Positions 24,055 to 31,386 of a stretch of 35,370 bases of DNA are shown here, piece after piece (the stretch's first letter is position 1; each line of letters starts with the position of its first letter). The notes under the pieces were generated by a model. That model was not told where the DNA came from. It did not search any database and was given only the letters and a program-made list of their open reading frames with translations. The translations under genes and the position numbers were made by a program. Source of the DNA: Minisyncoccota bacterium (GTDB lineage Bacteria; Patescibacteriota; Microgenomatia; UBA1400; UBA12028); the NCBI GenBank assembly GCA_016211945.1, contig JACRHV010000006.1, positions 110,723-146,092 of the forward strand, written 5' to 3'.

Positions 24055-24509
24055 GAAAAATTGATGTATCAGATAAATCTGGTCTTGTAGAAATAGTTCT
24101 GGATAAAGAAGGAGAAGATGTTCAGATTTTTGGTACGTTTGAAACCCGAGAGAATGAGGTACGCGAGTTGCATGTTCGCGTCATTCATATTGCCGAGCAT
24201 ACTTTAGCGAACACTGTGTTAAAGGGTGTAGCGTGGGATTCTTCGCAACTGAAATTATCTGGCACCATTGTGATCCAAAAATCTGCACAACACACAAACT
24301 CATTTTTACGTGAGAATATTTTGTTATTGTCTCCAACAGCCAAAGCAGAGGCTATTCCAAACTTGGAGATTGAGGCAAACGAGGTAAAGTGTTCGCACGC
24401 CGCAACAATTTCAAACATTCCAGAAGAGCATTTGTTTTATTTAATGAGCCGAGGAATTGAAAAACGAGAGGCAGAGGTGTTAGTGGTGAAGGGGTTTTTG
24501 GGGAGATAA
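24051..24509 (+). CDS. sufD: Very short SufD-like protein
   Basis: 152 residues, against roughly 400 or more in typical SufD. Only part of the beta-helix core and the C-terminal helical segment remain: NLEIEANEVKCSHAATIS (Cys114, His116), then EEHLFYLMSRGIEKREAE and the terminal VVKGFLG. His116 matches the conserved SufD histidine at the SufB interface. It overlaps sufB by ATGA and is probably the SufB partner. A complete, well-kept C-terminus and a start in the operon argue for real shortening, not decay. Its end is 8 nt from the stop of an unknown convergent gene. Confidence 0.85.
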   Translation: MRKIDVSDKSGLVEIVLDKEGEDVQIFGTFETRENEVRELHVRVIHIAEHTLANTVLKGVAWDSSQLKLSGTIVIQKSAQHTNSFLRENILLLSPTAKAEAIPNLEIEANEVKCSHAATISNIPEEHLFYLMSRGIEKREAEVLVVKGFLGR

Positions 24510-24517
24510 ATTTTCAT

Positions 24518-24928
24518 TCAAATAGTTTGTCCTGTAGGGAATTTTCTAGGCCTGAGAAGTTTTTCTGATGAAGTCGAACACAGTATAAAAATAATATGTT
24601 TCCCATCATTTCCTTCATATGCCGTTGGAATATTATTATTCAACAAATGTCTCCGAATATGAGCAATATTTTTTTCTTTTAGAATCGGTATAAAAAGGAA
24701 AATTTTTGCAGAATAACCATTGGTCCACGCATGTTCTTCAGATTCGAGACATAAATGACATCCTTGGTTATGAATGAATGCCCCAACCGAAATAACAAAC
24801 TCACCGAACAACGATTCTATAGAGCATTTTTCCTTTTCAATGGGTTTACGTATTGAAGTAGTGTTCAGAATAATTTCTGACGCACATTTCTTAAAAAAAT
24901 GTGAGATTCTTCTTTCAAAATGTGGCAT
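24518..24928 (-). CDS. Protein of unknown function with CxxC
   Basis: 136 residues, soluble, moderately basic. It contains a GCHLC motif near the middle, possibly redox or metal-binding, and mixed beta/alpha segments (AKIFLFIPILKEKNIAHIRRHL, shown as two parts: AKIFLFIPIL and HIRRHLL). No family recognised. A TACAAT box (24949-24944) lies 15 nt before ATG, with AGAGAG near the start as a weak ribosome site. The end faces sufD. The 136 bases between this gene and the next (24929-25064) show no gene. Confidence 0.6.
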   Translation of the reverse strand: MPHFERRISHFFKKCASEIILNTTSIRKPIEKEKCSIESLFGEFVISVGAFIHNQGCHLCLESEEHAWTNGYSAKIFLFIPILKEKNIAHIRRHLLNNNIPTAYEGNDGKHIIFILCSTSSEKLLRPRKFPTGQTI

Positions 24929-25064
24929 ATCTCTCTTTTGGAGATTGTAGCAATAATTATTTCCTGTTACAACAATGTATTTTTACTATTTACCCTCGCG
25001 TACCGTTCTCTGGAAACCTTCAAAATGCTCTCTTTGTTTATTAGAAATTTGGGATTGAATAAAA

Positions 25065-25394
25065 TTAAAGTCCAGTTTTCATCCCCTGGATAAGACATCT
25101 TCCTGCATACCCGACTGATAAGGAAAACATTATTAATGATGGAACATATTCTCCGGTAGTTATGAGATAAAGAAGTGGAGGACCATTAGCGGCAAAAGCT
25201 AAAAGTAGTGAGGGTTTGATATCGGAAGTATCAGTAATAAATCTTCGCAATGGAGTAGCGTCAGAGGCAATACGAAGAATTGAACCTAGAAGTCCAGCAA
25301 TAACACAGGAAAACCATCGTGCTCCATCACTTGAATGCATGAATTCAACGAATTTTTGATAGTATTCGATAGGAGTTTCGGGGGATATATTCAT
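25065..25394 (-). CDS. Small membrane protein of unknown function
   Basis: 109 residues. Two ATG codons are adjacent; the second (25394) is preferred because TATAAT ends exactly 6 nt before it. The N-terminus is polar. Two or three hydrophobic segments follow: about 28-45 (WFSCVIAGLLGSILRIA), 62-78 (SLLLAFAANGPPLLYLI) and 82-100. No family recognised. It lies between an unknown gene and the CsoSCA-like gene, all on the minus strand. Confidence 0.6.
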   Translation of the reverse strand: MNISPETPIEYYQKFVEFMHSSDGARWFSCVIAGLLGSILRIASDATPLRRFITDTSDIKPSLLLAFAANGPPLLYLITTGEYVPSLIMFSLSVGYAGRCLIQGMKTGL

Positions 25395-25400
25395 CATTTA

Positions 25401-25406
25401 ATTATA
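25401..25406 (-). promoter_or_regulatory. -10 box, leaderless start of small membrane protein
   Basis: TATAAT on the minus strand ends 6 nt before ATG 25394; a second TATAAT overlaps just upstream (25413-25408). Confidence 0.45.
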
Positions 25407-25460
25407 CATTATAGGTTATTATAAAGATAGACGTAAAAACCTCATTTTCTAGAGAAGTTC

Positions 25461-27185
25461 CTACACCACAAACGGAATCACCAATCTCGGTTTGCGGTTG
25501 TTGTCTACCACAGTGTTCAACACCACCACGTTTCCATGCAAGATCATATGACGGAACGCTTTGTCCTGCATCATCAATCGCATACGATCAAACAACTCGT
25601 ATACAACGTCAACAAACATGAGCATGGTTTCGGCATCGATCTTCACACGTTGTCCGCGAACGGCCTCTTTAATTAATTCTAGGACATCCTGTTTCTGCCA
25701 ACTCAACACAGTATCACTATCCCAGTTGAGTCCAGCAAACGCTCGCGCAACATGTGTTTCTGCAAAGAAGGCCCAACTTTCCTCATCGCTTCCTCGTAAT
25801 ATAGCCTTGTTGGAAATCAACACAGGAGCAGAAATAAACTGCTCTTTACTCAAGTGAAAAGTGCTCAATGGATCGCTCGCATTTCCGTTTTCACGGAACT
25901 GCCGAATCAAATCAATTGTCAATTTTGTATTTGGCAATAAAGCATTGCGATCGCGGGAGAACACCGCAAAGGCATCCAACTGCGGGAATGGCGCGTATCC
26001 ACCATCGGTAATAACGACCAAGTCCTCCTTATGATGTTCATACGGCCAGTGATGATCAATACCCGCAATAGACCATCGCGTCACCATATTTTTCATCAAA
26101 AACTTTGCCTTTTGACGGAGCGTTTTTTCGGAAATCATATGACTTTCAATATTATCATCGTGTCCAATTTTCCACACGCCCTTCTCATATGTAGAGCGAA
26201 GATATTGCAAAACAAGGTGATACACCTGACCCTCACCATGTTTATACAACTCGTGAACCGCTTTCCAGTTTGCCAACAAACTTTGAGGGAATCGCATACG
26301 AAAATCAGCGGATCCTGGTTTCAACACTGCTTTCATTGCTTTCTCTACCTCTGGTTTTTCCAAAAGATCGAGTGCGCGGACAATACGACCAGCCTTCGCC
26401 AAACTTGTCAAGACCTCTTCCGTGAACCCATGTTCTATAACACTTGGCTCATCAACGCATGTTTCCAGCCCCATCACCACACTTCCCGCGTGCGGATCAT
26501 AGGAGAAAAAGACGGGAATCACTTCCGCAACCTCTCTTTTTTGTACAAAGAGGCGACGACGAAGCTCTAAAATACCCCGAGCCGTCATCATTTTCGCCAC
26601 AATGTCTGCGCGCAGTCCCTTATCTTTTTGTTTTCCACCCTCTGTTGCATGAATAAGCCCACGGGCAGCGCATCCCAAATGTGAATCCAGGCCGTAAAAC
26701 ACCGTTTGGTGTGGCCGATCAAGCAATAATTTTTCAATTTGCTGAACGACAAATGAGGTCGTATCAATAAAAACAGCGTTAGGGCGCGCGCCTTCCATAA
26801 AACCGGTTACGATACCAGCCGGTGCGCGAAGCACGCCTCCTACATGAGGCGGTTTGGAGAACATCACGGTTGGCATGTTGCGACCATCGACACATGTTGC
26901 AAAGAAGTCGTGATTTCCAGCGCCAATATACGAACGCGCTAATTCTTGAGCTTGTGCAGTTTCCTGTGTTTCCAAATCAAGCGCACGTGCAGTACGGGAT
27001 TGAAGATAGAGCAAAGCAAATTCACGAGCCCAATCGAAAAGCTTCTCGACCTCATGTTGTGTTACTAATGTTCCGGTTCGTTTTTTGCTCTTCTCGAGTT
27101 GGTGGGTGAAAAAATAATCGAGCTGTGTGTGAAGTGTTTGAATAAGCGTTGGCAGAATAGCAGCTTTTTGTTTTTGTGCAGACAT
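25461..27185 (-). CDS. Large beta-carbonic-anhydrase / CsoSCA-like zinc protein
   Basis: 574 residues, soluble. Residues 94-102 read FFATCVDGR and 167-176 read DSHLGCAARG. This gives Cys98-x-Asp100-x-Arg102 and His169-x2-Cys172, the zinc ligands and the Asp-Arg dyad of beta-carbonic anhydrases. The GCAA-x-G after the His is close to the H-x-GCAAHG of carboxysomal CsoSCA. Between them lies VLRAPAGIVTGF, like the Ala-Gly stretch of these enzymes. About 90 residues precede and 370 follow the site; the C-terminal part has no recognised domain. Reversible CO2 hydration is possible but not proved. No carboxysome genes are seen here. The start has a strong AAGGAG site. Confidence 0.65.
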   Translation of the reverse strand: MSAQKQKAAILPTLIQTLHTQLDYFFTHQLEKSKKRTGTLVTQHEVEKLFDWAREFALLYLQSRTARALDLETQETAQAQELARSYIGAGNHDFFATCVDGRNMPTVMFSKPPHVGGVLRAPAGIVTGFMEGARPNAVFIDTTSFVVQQIEKLLLDRPHQTVFYGLDSHLGCAARGLIHATEGGKQKDKGLRADIVAKMMTARGILELRRRLFVQKREVAEVIPVFFSYDPHAGSVVMGLETCVDEPSVIEHGFTEEVLTSLAKAGRIVRALDLLEKPEVEKAMKAVLKPGSADFRMRFPQSLLANWKAVHELYKHGEGQVYHLVLQYLRSTYEKGVWKIGHDDNIESHMISEKTLRQKAKFLMKNMVTRWSIAGIDHHWPYEHHKEDLVVITDGGYAPFPQLDAFAVFSRDRNALLPNTKLTIDLIRQFRENGNASDPLSTFHLSKEQFISAPVLISNKAILRGSDEESWAFFAETHVARAFAGLNWDSDTVLSWQKQDVLELIKEAVRGQRVKIDAETMLMFVDVVYELFDRMRLMMQDKAFRHMILHGNVVVLNTVVDNNRKPRLVIPFVV

Positions 27186-27349
27186 GATGCTCCTTGAAAC
27201 TCATCTGTTTTCTTTCACGATACCCGATACTATACCACATCAAGAGATGGAGAAAATATAGGGTGAGGTTGTAGGAAAAGAAATGGTTGAAAACGTGGAT
27301 ACATACGTATACAATACACACTTCATTTAGGAAAAAGTGGGATGCGTTT

Positions 27350-28315
27350 ATGAGTAAACCACAAGAGACAAAACAATTTAATCAATCTCCTGGTTTTCCT
27401 GCAACAGGAGATGAGATAGAGTCATCTGAACAAGGAATACCCTTCATTCCGCTCAAGGATGTTTTGAGGTATGTCATAGAATCAACCGCTGTTATAGCAG
27501 CTCTTCTTGGAATGCAGCATCTTGGTCTTTTCCAGCCATATATTGAGTTATTAAATGCAGTAAAGCAATTAGAAATTCTTCAAGAAATGCTTGCCAAACC
27601 TCAAGAATTACTCAAACGTCCAGAACTTTTGGAAGAATATACAATGCTTTTTGGATTTTTACTTGGCTGCGCAGAAAATGTCTACCTTCTCATGGATATT
27701 TTGTTTCTCAAAGGTCTTATATCAACCGCAACAATGAATTGGGCCTCTACAGGAACATACACAATTGAGGACGATACGGGAGTTCGTGTGCAAGAAGTAC
27801 GATGTGGAGATCCACGAATTGAAAAGTCACTGAAGAGATCGGTCATTTTAGGTGTTGGATATAACGGTGGAAATGCATTAATGCATATGTTTGGAGGTAT
27901 GTTGCTGAATAAAATTGCTGGTGGTGGAGTAGGAGCAAAATTTGCTGTTGGTTATCTCATGGGAAGAAATTTCCCAACATTTCTCTATCAAACTCTTAGT
28001 GATTCGGTAGATATGGTAAAAGAAGGATTGGGAAGAAGGTTGTTTGTTGGGGCTGTGATAAAAAAACATCATCCGCACGATTGTGGATGTGCGATGTGTG
28101 CGATAAGCGGAATTGTTCCGCACGGACTGAAACACTCAAAGGGTGAAAGTCATAAGGCTAAGATAAAGATGTTGGATGCAATCTCAATACCAGCGCAACT
28201 TGTTCATCAAATTGCCTATCGTCCATTGGCGAACCTCGTTCTTACCCCAGCAAGTTGGGGGGGGTATTTTATACGACCAACATTAGAAGTGGATCATATT
28301 GAAGAACATCATTAA
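27350..28315 (+). CDS. Membrane-associated protein with a Cys/His cluster, unknown function
   Basis: 321 residues from ATG 27350; an earlier in-frame ATG (27287) would place the TACAAT box (27310-27315) inside the gene, so it is not preferred. Hydrophobic segments occur near 40-58, 98-120 and in a Gly-rich region (LGVGYNGGNALMHMFGG, then GGGVGAKFAVGYLMG). Residues 240-250 read HHPHDCGCAMC, a cluster that could bind metal. No family recognised. Convergent with the FemAB-like gene; the stop codons overlap on TTAA. Confidence 0.65.
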   Translation: MSKPQETKQFNQSPGFPATGDEIESSEQGIPFIPLKDVLRYVIESTAVIAALLGMQHLGLFQPYIELLNAVKQLEILQEMLAKPQELLKRPELLEEYTMLFGFLLGCAENVYLLMDILFLKGLISTATMNWASTGTYTIEDDTGVRVQEVRCGDPRIEKSLKRSVILGVGYNGGNALMHMFGGMLLNKIAGGGVGAKFAVGYLMGRNFPTFLYQTLSDSVDMVKEGLGRRLFVGAVIKKHHPHDCGCAMCAISGIVPHGLKHSKGESHKAKIKMLDAISIPAQLVHQIAYRPLANLVLTPASWGGYFIRPTLEVDHIEEHH

Positions 28316-29208
28316 ACTTTTCTTGGTCTTTCATAAATTATTTCTTTTGTCCCAAATCCTTCCTTAAATATTGTGAACCCCCTCCAATGTTTATAGTCTT
28401 GTGGAAATCGTTCATCATAGATACCGCCAAAATCAAAAACTTTGCATCCGTGTTTTTTACTTTTTCGTAATGCTTCCCATGTCAACAATGTAGGTGCGTG
28501 TTCCAAATATCCTTCTTGTGTTGAAAATGCGGTGTAGTATGTTGCAACACATTTCAACATTGGGACAATAAGCGCGGCAACCCATTGATCCTCAATTTCT
28601 GCAATAAACAATGATCCATGTCCGGCAAATTCATGGAGAAATGCAAGAAGAAAATTTGATGGATATGCGACAGCAAATTGTTTCTTTTCCCATTCTTTCT
28701 TCAGTTCAAATAATTTTTTCAAATCTTCCGGAGTAAGTTTTTCCAGAGGGATTTCTCGAATTTTTATGACATTTTTTCTTTGAGCTAATCGGATATTGTA
28801 TCGAGTTTTTTGCTTCATCTGCGCAAGAAGTTGATCTTCTGTTAAACGCAAATCAATGATTGATGTTTTTGTATGTGCAAGTGGTGAGGTTGTTGGTAAA
28901 GACTCAAATTCTTTTGCTTGTACAATATGTGCAGAAAGCGCGGGTTCGATTTGACACACAATAGTCCATCTTTCCTTTTTTATTTTTCGAATTTCATTGA
29001 GATTAATAACTTCAATTCTCTGCGCTTTCATTATTTGAAGTGGTCCGATTTTTCGAACAAAAATGTATGACCCAGATTTTCCGATTGTTTCCCAACCGAT
29101 AGCTTTCATTGTTTTCGCATACATAGGAGATTGATGAAGATCGCGAAAGTGTGAAAAAAGAGCAATACTATCAGAGGAGTTTTGTGGTTTCCGGTATAAT
29201 ACGCTCAT
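28312..29208 (-). CDS. FemAB/peptidoglycan-bridge-type aminoacyltransferase (GNAT fold)
   Basis: 298 residues. The pattern is that of CPR FemAB-like proteins: FRDLHQSPMYAKTMKAIGWE near the start, IIDLRLTEDQLLAQMKQKTRYNIRLA in the middle (TRYNIRLAQRK is the typical Fem stretch), GHGSLFIAEIEDQWVAALIV, and a C-terminal LLTWEALRKSKKHGCKVFDFGG with the closing FKEGFG (long motifs given by key words only). FemAB enzymes add amino acids to the lipid II stem peptide. The start codon shares CATG with the divergent sufS start; GAGG 7 nt upstream supports it. The stop overlaps the convergent gene. Confidence 0.82.
   Translation of the reverse strand: MSVLYRKPQNSSDSIALFSHFRDLHQSPMYAKTMKAIGWETIGKSGSYIFVRKIGPLQIMKAQRIEVINLNEIRKIKKERWTIVCQIEPALSAHIVQAKEFESLPTTSPLAHTKTSIIDLRLTEDQLLAQMKQKTRYNIRLAQRKNVIKIREIPLEKLTPEDLKKLFELKKEWEKKQFAVAYPSNFLLAFLHEFAGHGSLFIAEIEDQWVAALIVPMLKCVATYYTAFSTQEGYLEHAPTLLTWEALRKSKKHGCKVFDFGGIYDERFPQDYKHWRGFTIFKEGFGTKEIIYERPRKV
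29195..29200 (+). promoter_or_regulatory. -10 box, leaderless start of sufS, inside the FemAB-like gene
   Basis: TATAAT ends 6 nt before ATG 29207. It lies within the first codons of the divergent FemAB-like gene. Confidence 0.5.
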
Positions 29209-30436
29209 GATTGATCCTCAAAAAATACGACAGGATTTTCCCATTCTACGCCGGGTTGTTCATGGCGACAAACCATTGGTGTATCTGGACTCTGCTGCAA
29301 CAAGTCAAAAACCACAAGCGGTTCTTGATGCAATCGTACAGTATTACACGAATCATAATGCAAATGTTCATCGTGGTATTCATGTGTTGGGAGACGAGAG
29401 TACCAAAATGTTTACTTCCGCGCGGGACACCATTGCAAAGTTTTTTGGAGCAGATTCCGACGAACTGATTTTGACGAGAAATACAACAGAGGGACTCAAT
29501 GCAGTTGTATATTCTTGGGTAGAGTCTCATATCCGTAAAGAAGATACGATTCTTTTGACGGAAATGGAGCACCACAGCAACATAGTTCCGTGGCAGAGAT
29601 TTGCAAAAAGAACTGGCTGTTCTCTCGAATATATCCGCGTTTCTCCTGATGGCGAACTTGATTTGCAAGACCTCAAAAAAAAATGTACAAAACATATAAA
29701 ACTTATTGCAGTCGCACATGTTTCAAACACATTGGGGGTTATCAATCCCATCACTGATATTGTAGAACTTGCACATACTGTTGGTGCAAAAGTTGTGGTC
29801 GATGGTGCACAAAGCGCTCCGCATATGCCGATAAATTTTCACACATTAGAGTGCGATGCGTTTGCATTTTCCGGTCATAAAATGCTTGGGCCAATGGGTA
29901 TTGGTGGATTAGTGGTGCGCAAAGAAATGATGAACGAAATGGATCCATTTTTATTTGGCGGCGGCATGATCCGCGAGGTGACCTATGAAGAAACAACATT
30001 CGCAGATCTTCCGGATAAATTTATTGGCGGTACTCCGGATGTAGCAAGCACGGTTGGACTTGCTACTGCATGTGAATATTTAACAAAACTAGGAATGGAT
30101 CAGGTTTTTGCACATGATCACGAACTTGTTGAATATGCACTCGAAAAACTTTCTACTGTAGATGGTGTAAACATTGTAGGGCCTATGGAAGCAAAGAAGC
30201 GATGCGGAAGTGTTGCGTTTACCTACACAGGAGTTCATGCACATGATGTTGCACAAATTTTAGATAGCGAAGGAGTTGCAGTGCGATCAGGACATCACTG
30301 CACCATGCCGCTCCACGAAAAATTTGGATGGATAGCAACAACGCGTGCGAGTTTTAATGTCTATACAACAAAAGAAGATATTGATGCGTTAGTGCGCGCA
30401 TTGGCAAAAGTAAAAAAGGTGTTTTCTCGAGTCTAA
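29207..30436 (+). CDS. sufS: Cysteine desulfurase SufS (class V aminotransferase fold)
   Basis: 409 residues, typical SufS length. Uses PLP to take sulfur from cysteine and pass it to SufU. Visible: LDSAATSQKP near the N-terminus, HHSNIVPWQ, VVVDGAQSAPH (PLP-binding Asp), the PLP lysine Lys225 in FSGHKMLGP, and the catalytic Cys365 in RSGHHCTMPL. This is the group II (SufS-type) arrangement. The ATG at 29207 overlaps the ATG of the divergent FemAB-like gene (CATG). sufU lies downstream beyond a toxin-antitoxin pair, separated from sufCBD by about 4.7 kb. Confidence 0.95.
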   Translation: MIDPQKIRQDFPILRRVVHGDKPLVYLDSAATSQKPQAVLDAIVQYYTNHNANVHRGIHVLGDESTKMFTSARDTIAKFFGADSDELILTRNTTEGLNAVVYSWVESHIRKEDTILLTEMEHHSNIVPWQRFAKRTGCSLEYIRVSPDGELDLQDLKKKCTKHIKLIAVAHVSNTLGVINPITDIVELAHTVGAKVVVDGAQSAPHMPINFHTLECDAFAFSGHKMLGPMGIGGLVVRKEMMNEMDPFLFGGGMIREVTYEETTFADLPDKFIGGTPDVASTVGLATACEYLTKLGMDQVFAHDHELVEYALEKLSTVDGVNIVGPMEAKKRCGSVAFTYTGVHAHDVAQILDSEGVAVRSGHHCTMPLHEKFGWIATTRASFNVYTTKEDIDALVRALAKVKKVFSRV

Positions 30437-30443
30437 AATGTTC

Positions 30444-30471
30444 TTGTTTTTATGTATGAATATTGTATAAT
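30444..30471 (+). promoter_or_regulatory. Sigma70-type promoter of toxin-antitoxin pair 2
   Basis: -35 TTGTTT (30444-30449), 16-bp spacer, -10 TATAAT (30466-30471), 6 nt to ATG 30478. Confidence 0.6.
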
Positions 30472-30477
30472 TATTGT

Positions 30478-30711
30478 ATGAAAACATTAAACATTTCTCT
30501 TCCAGAAAAACTTCAAGAGGAGGCAAGCCTCTTGGTGAAGCGTGGTCATTATGTTTCTTTCAGTGATCTTGTTCGTACTGCAATACGATCTCTTTTGGAA
30601 AGATCGGTCTATGATTCGTGGTATGAAGAAACAAAAGGTGATGTAAAAAAGGGAAAGGCTATTATCCTTGAAAATAAAAAACAATTACGTCGATATATGG
30701 CGGGACTGTAA
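30478..30711 (+). CDS. ParD/CopG-like ribbon-helix-helix antitoxin of pair 2
   Basis: 77 residues from ATG 30478; the promoter decides this start over an upstream ATG at 30463. The N-terminus KTLNISLPEKLQEEASLLVKRG and YVSFSDLVRTAIRSLLE is a standard ribbon-helix-helix: strand, helix, turn, helix (quoted in two parts). The C-terminal half is charged and would bind the toxin. RHH antitoxins normally repress their own promoter, so the -10/start region is the likely operator. The toxin gene follows after 5 nt. Confidence 0.82.
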   Translation: MKTLNISLPEKLQEEASLLVKRGHYVSFSDLVRTAIRSLLERSVYDSWYEETKGDVKKGKAIILENKKQLRRYMAGL

Positions 30712-30716
30712 TAGAG

Positions 30717-30977
30717 ATGCGCACAGTATTTTCCGTTCATTTCCAAAAAGATTTAAAAAAAATAATAAAGAAAAATCCGGGATATAAGAAAAAAATAACA
30801 GCCAGTATTGAAAAGCTCATGGAAAATCCACAACATCCGTCTTTACGACTTCAAAAACTTTCTGGTCAACATAACTGGTCTATTTCTCTTGATAGATCAA
30901 TACGCATGATTTTTCGCTATGAAGAAAATACGCTCTATTTCACAAGAATAGGAACGCATGACGAACTATATATGTAA
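30717..30977 (+). CDS. RelE/YafQ-like toxin of pair 2
   Basis: 86 residues. It shows the RelE-superfamily pattern: basic N-terminal helices (FQKDLKKIIKKNPGYKKK), then NPQHPSLRLQKLSG, WSISLDRSIRMIFRY and the closing IGTHDELY, with the Arg and His expected in the active cleft. Probably a ribosome-dependent mRNA interferase. It is a paralogue of the toxin at 3026-3298, although the antitoxins differ. The pair is inserted between sufS and sufU. Confidence 0.87.
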   Translation: MRTVFSVHFQKDLKKIIKKNPGYKKKITASIEKLMENPQHPSLRLQKLSGQHNWSISLDRSIRMIFRYEENTLYFTRIGTHDELYM

Positions 30978-30996
30978 ATGAATGTGTTCATTGGAG

Positions 30997-31002
30997 TATG
31001 AT
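30997..31002 (+). promoter_or_regulatory. -10 box, leaderless start of sufU
   Basis: TATGAT ends 6 nt before ATG 31009. Confidence 0.4.
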
Positions 31003-31008
31003 ACTGCG

Positions 31009-31368
31009 ATGTCCGATCTCTACCAAGAAATTATTCTCGATCACGCGCAACACCCAAGAAACTTTGGTGTGTTAGACAATCCAACACACACGATTCGGGA
31101 ACTCAACGCAAGTTGTGGCGACAACATTGAGTTTTCATTTCACATAAAAGACAATATTATTCAGGATATCGCATGGAAAGGAGCGGGATGTGCGATAAGC
31201 ACCGCGAGTTCTAGTATTATTTCCGATCTCATCAAGGGAAGAACGGTCCAATACGCAAAATCGCTGACTCAGCATGAAGTTTTTCGTGAAATAGGCGTTT
31301 CTTCGATCCTTCCTACTCGAGAAAAATGCCTCATGCTTCCGCTCCGCGTTCTTCGCAGTCTTCCTTGA
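31009..31368 (+). CDS. sufU: SufU-like Fe-S scaffold / sulfur-transfer protein, compact form
   Basis: 119 residues from ATG 31009. The three ligand cysteines are present: NASCGDNI, GAGCAISTASSS and REKCLMLPLR. The N-terminus SDLYQEIILDHAQHPRNFG is SufU-like. The segment between the second and third Cys is shorter than in Bacillus-type SufU, lacking the roughly 20-residue insertion, so the length is nearer to IscU. It would accept sulfur from SufS. The Asn in NASCGD replaces the more usual Pro-containing NPxCGD. The tsaC-tsaE gene follows after 18 nt. Confidence 0.88.
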   Translation: MSDLYQEIILDHAQHPRNFGVLDNPTHTIRELNASCGDNIEFSFHIKDNIIQDIAWKGAGCAISTASSSIISDLIKGRTVQYAKSLTQHEVFREIGVSSILPTREKCLMLPLRVLRSLP

Positions 31369-31386
31369 GGTACAATACGCAAGTAT

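Noticed and set aside
24929-25064. Possible RNA gene in the gap
   Set aside because: AT-rich with no stable stem or promoter-terminator pair visible.
26031-26570. 179-codon plus-strand open frame
   Set aside because: Antisense to the CsoSCA-like gene, with low-complexity, Phe/His-rich translation and no start signal.
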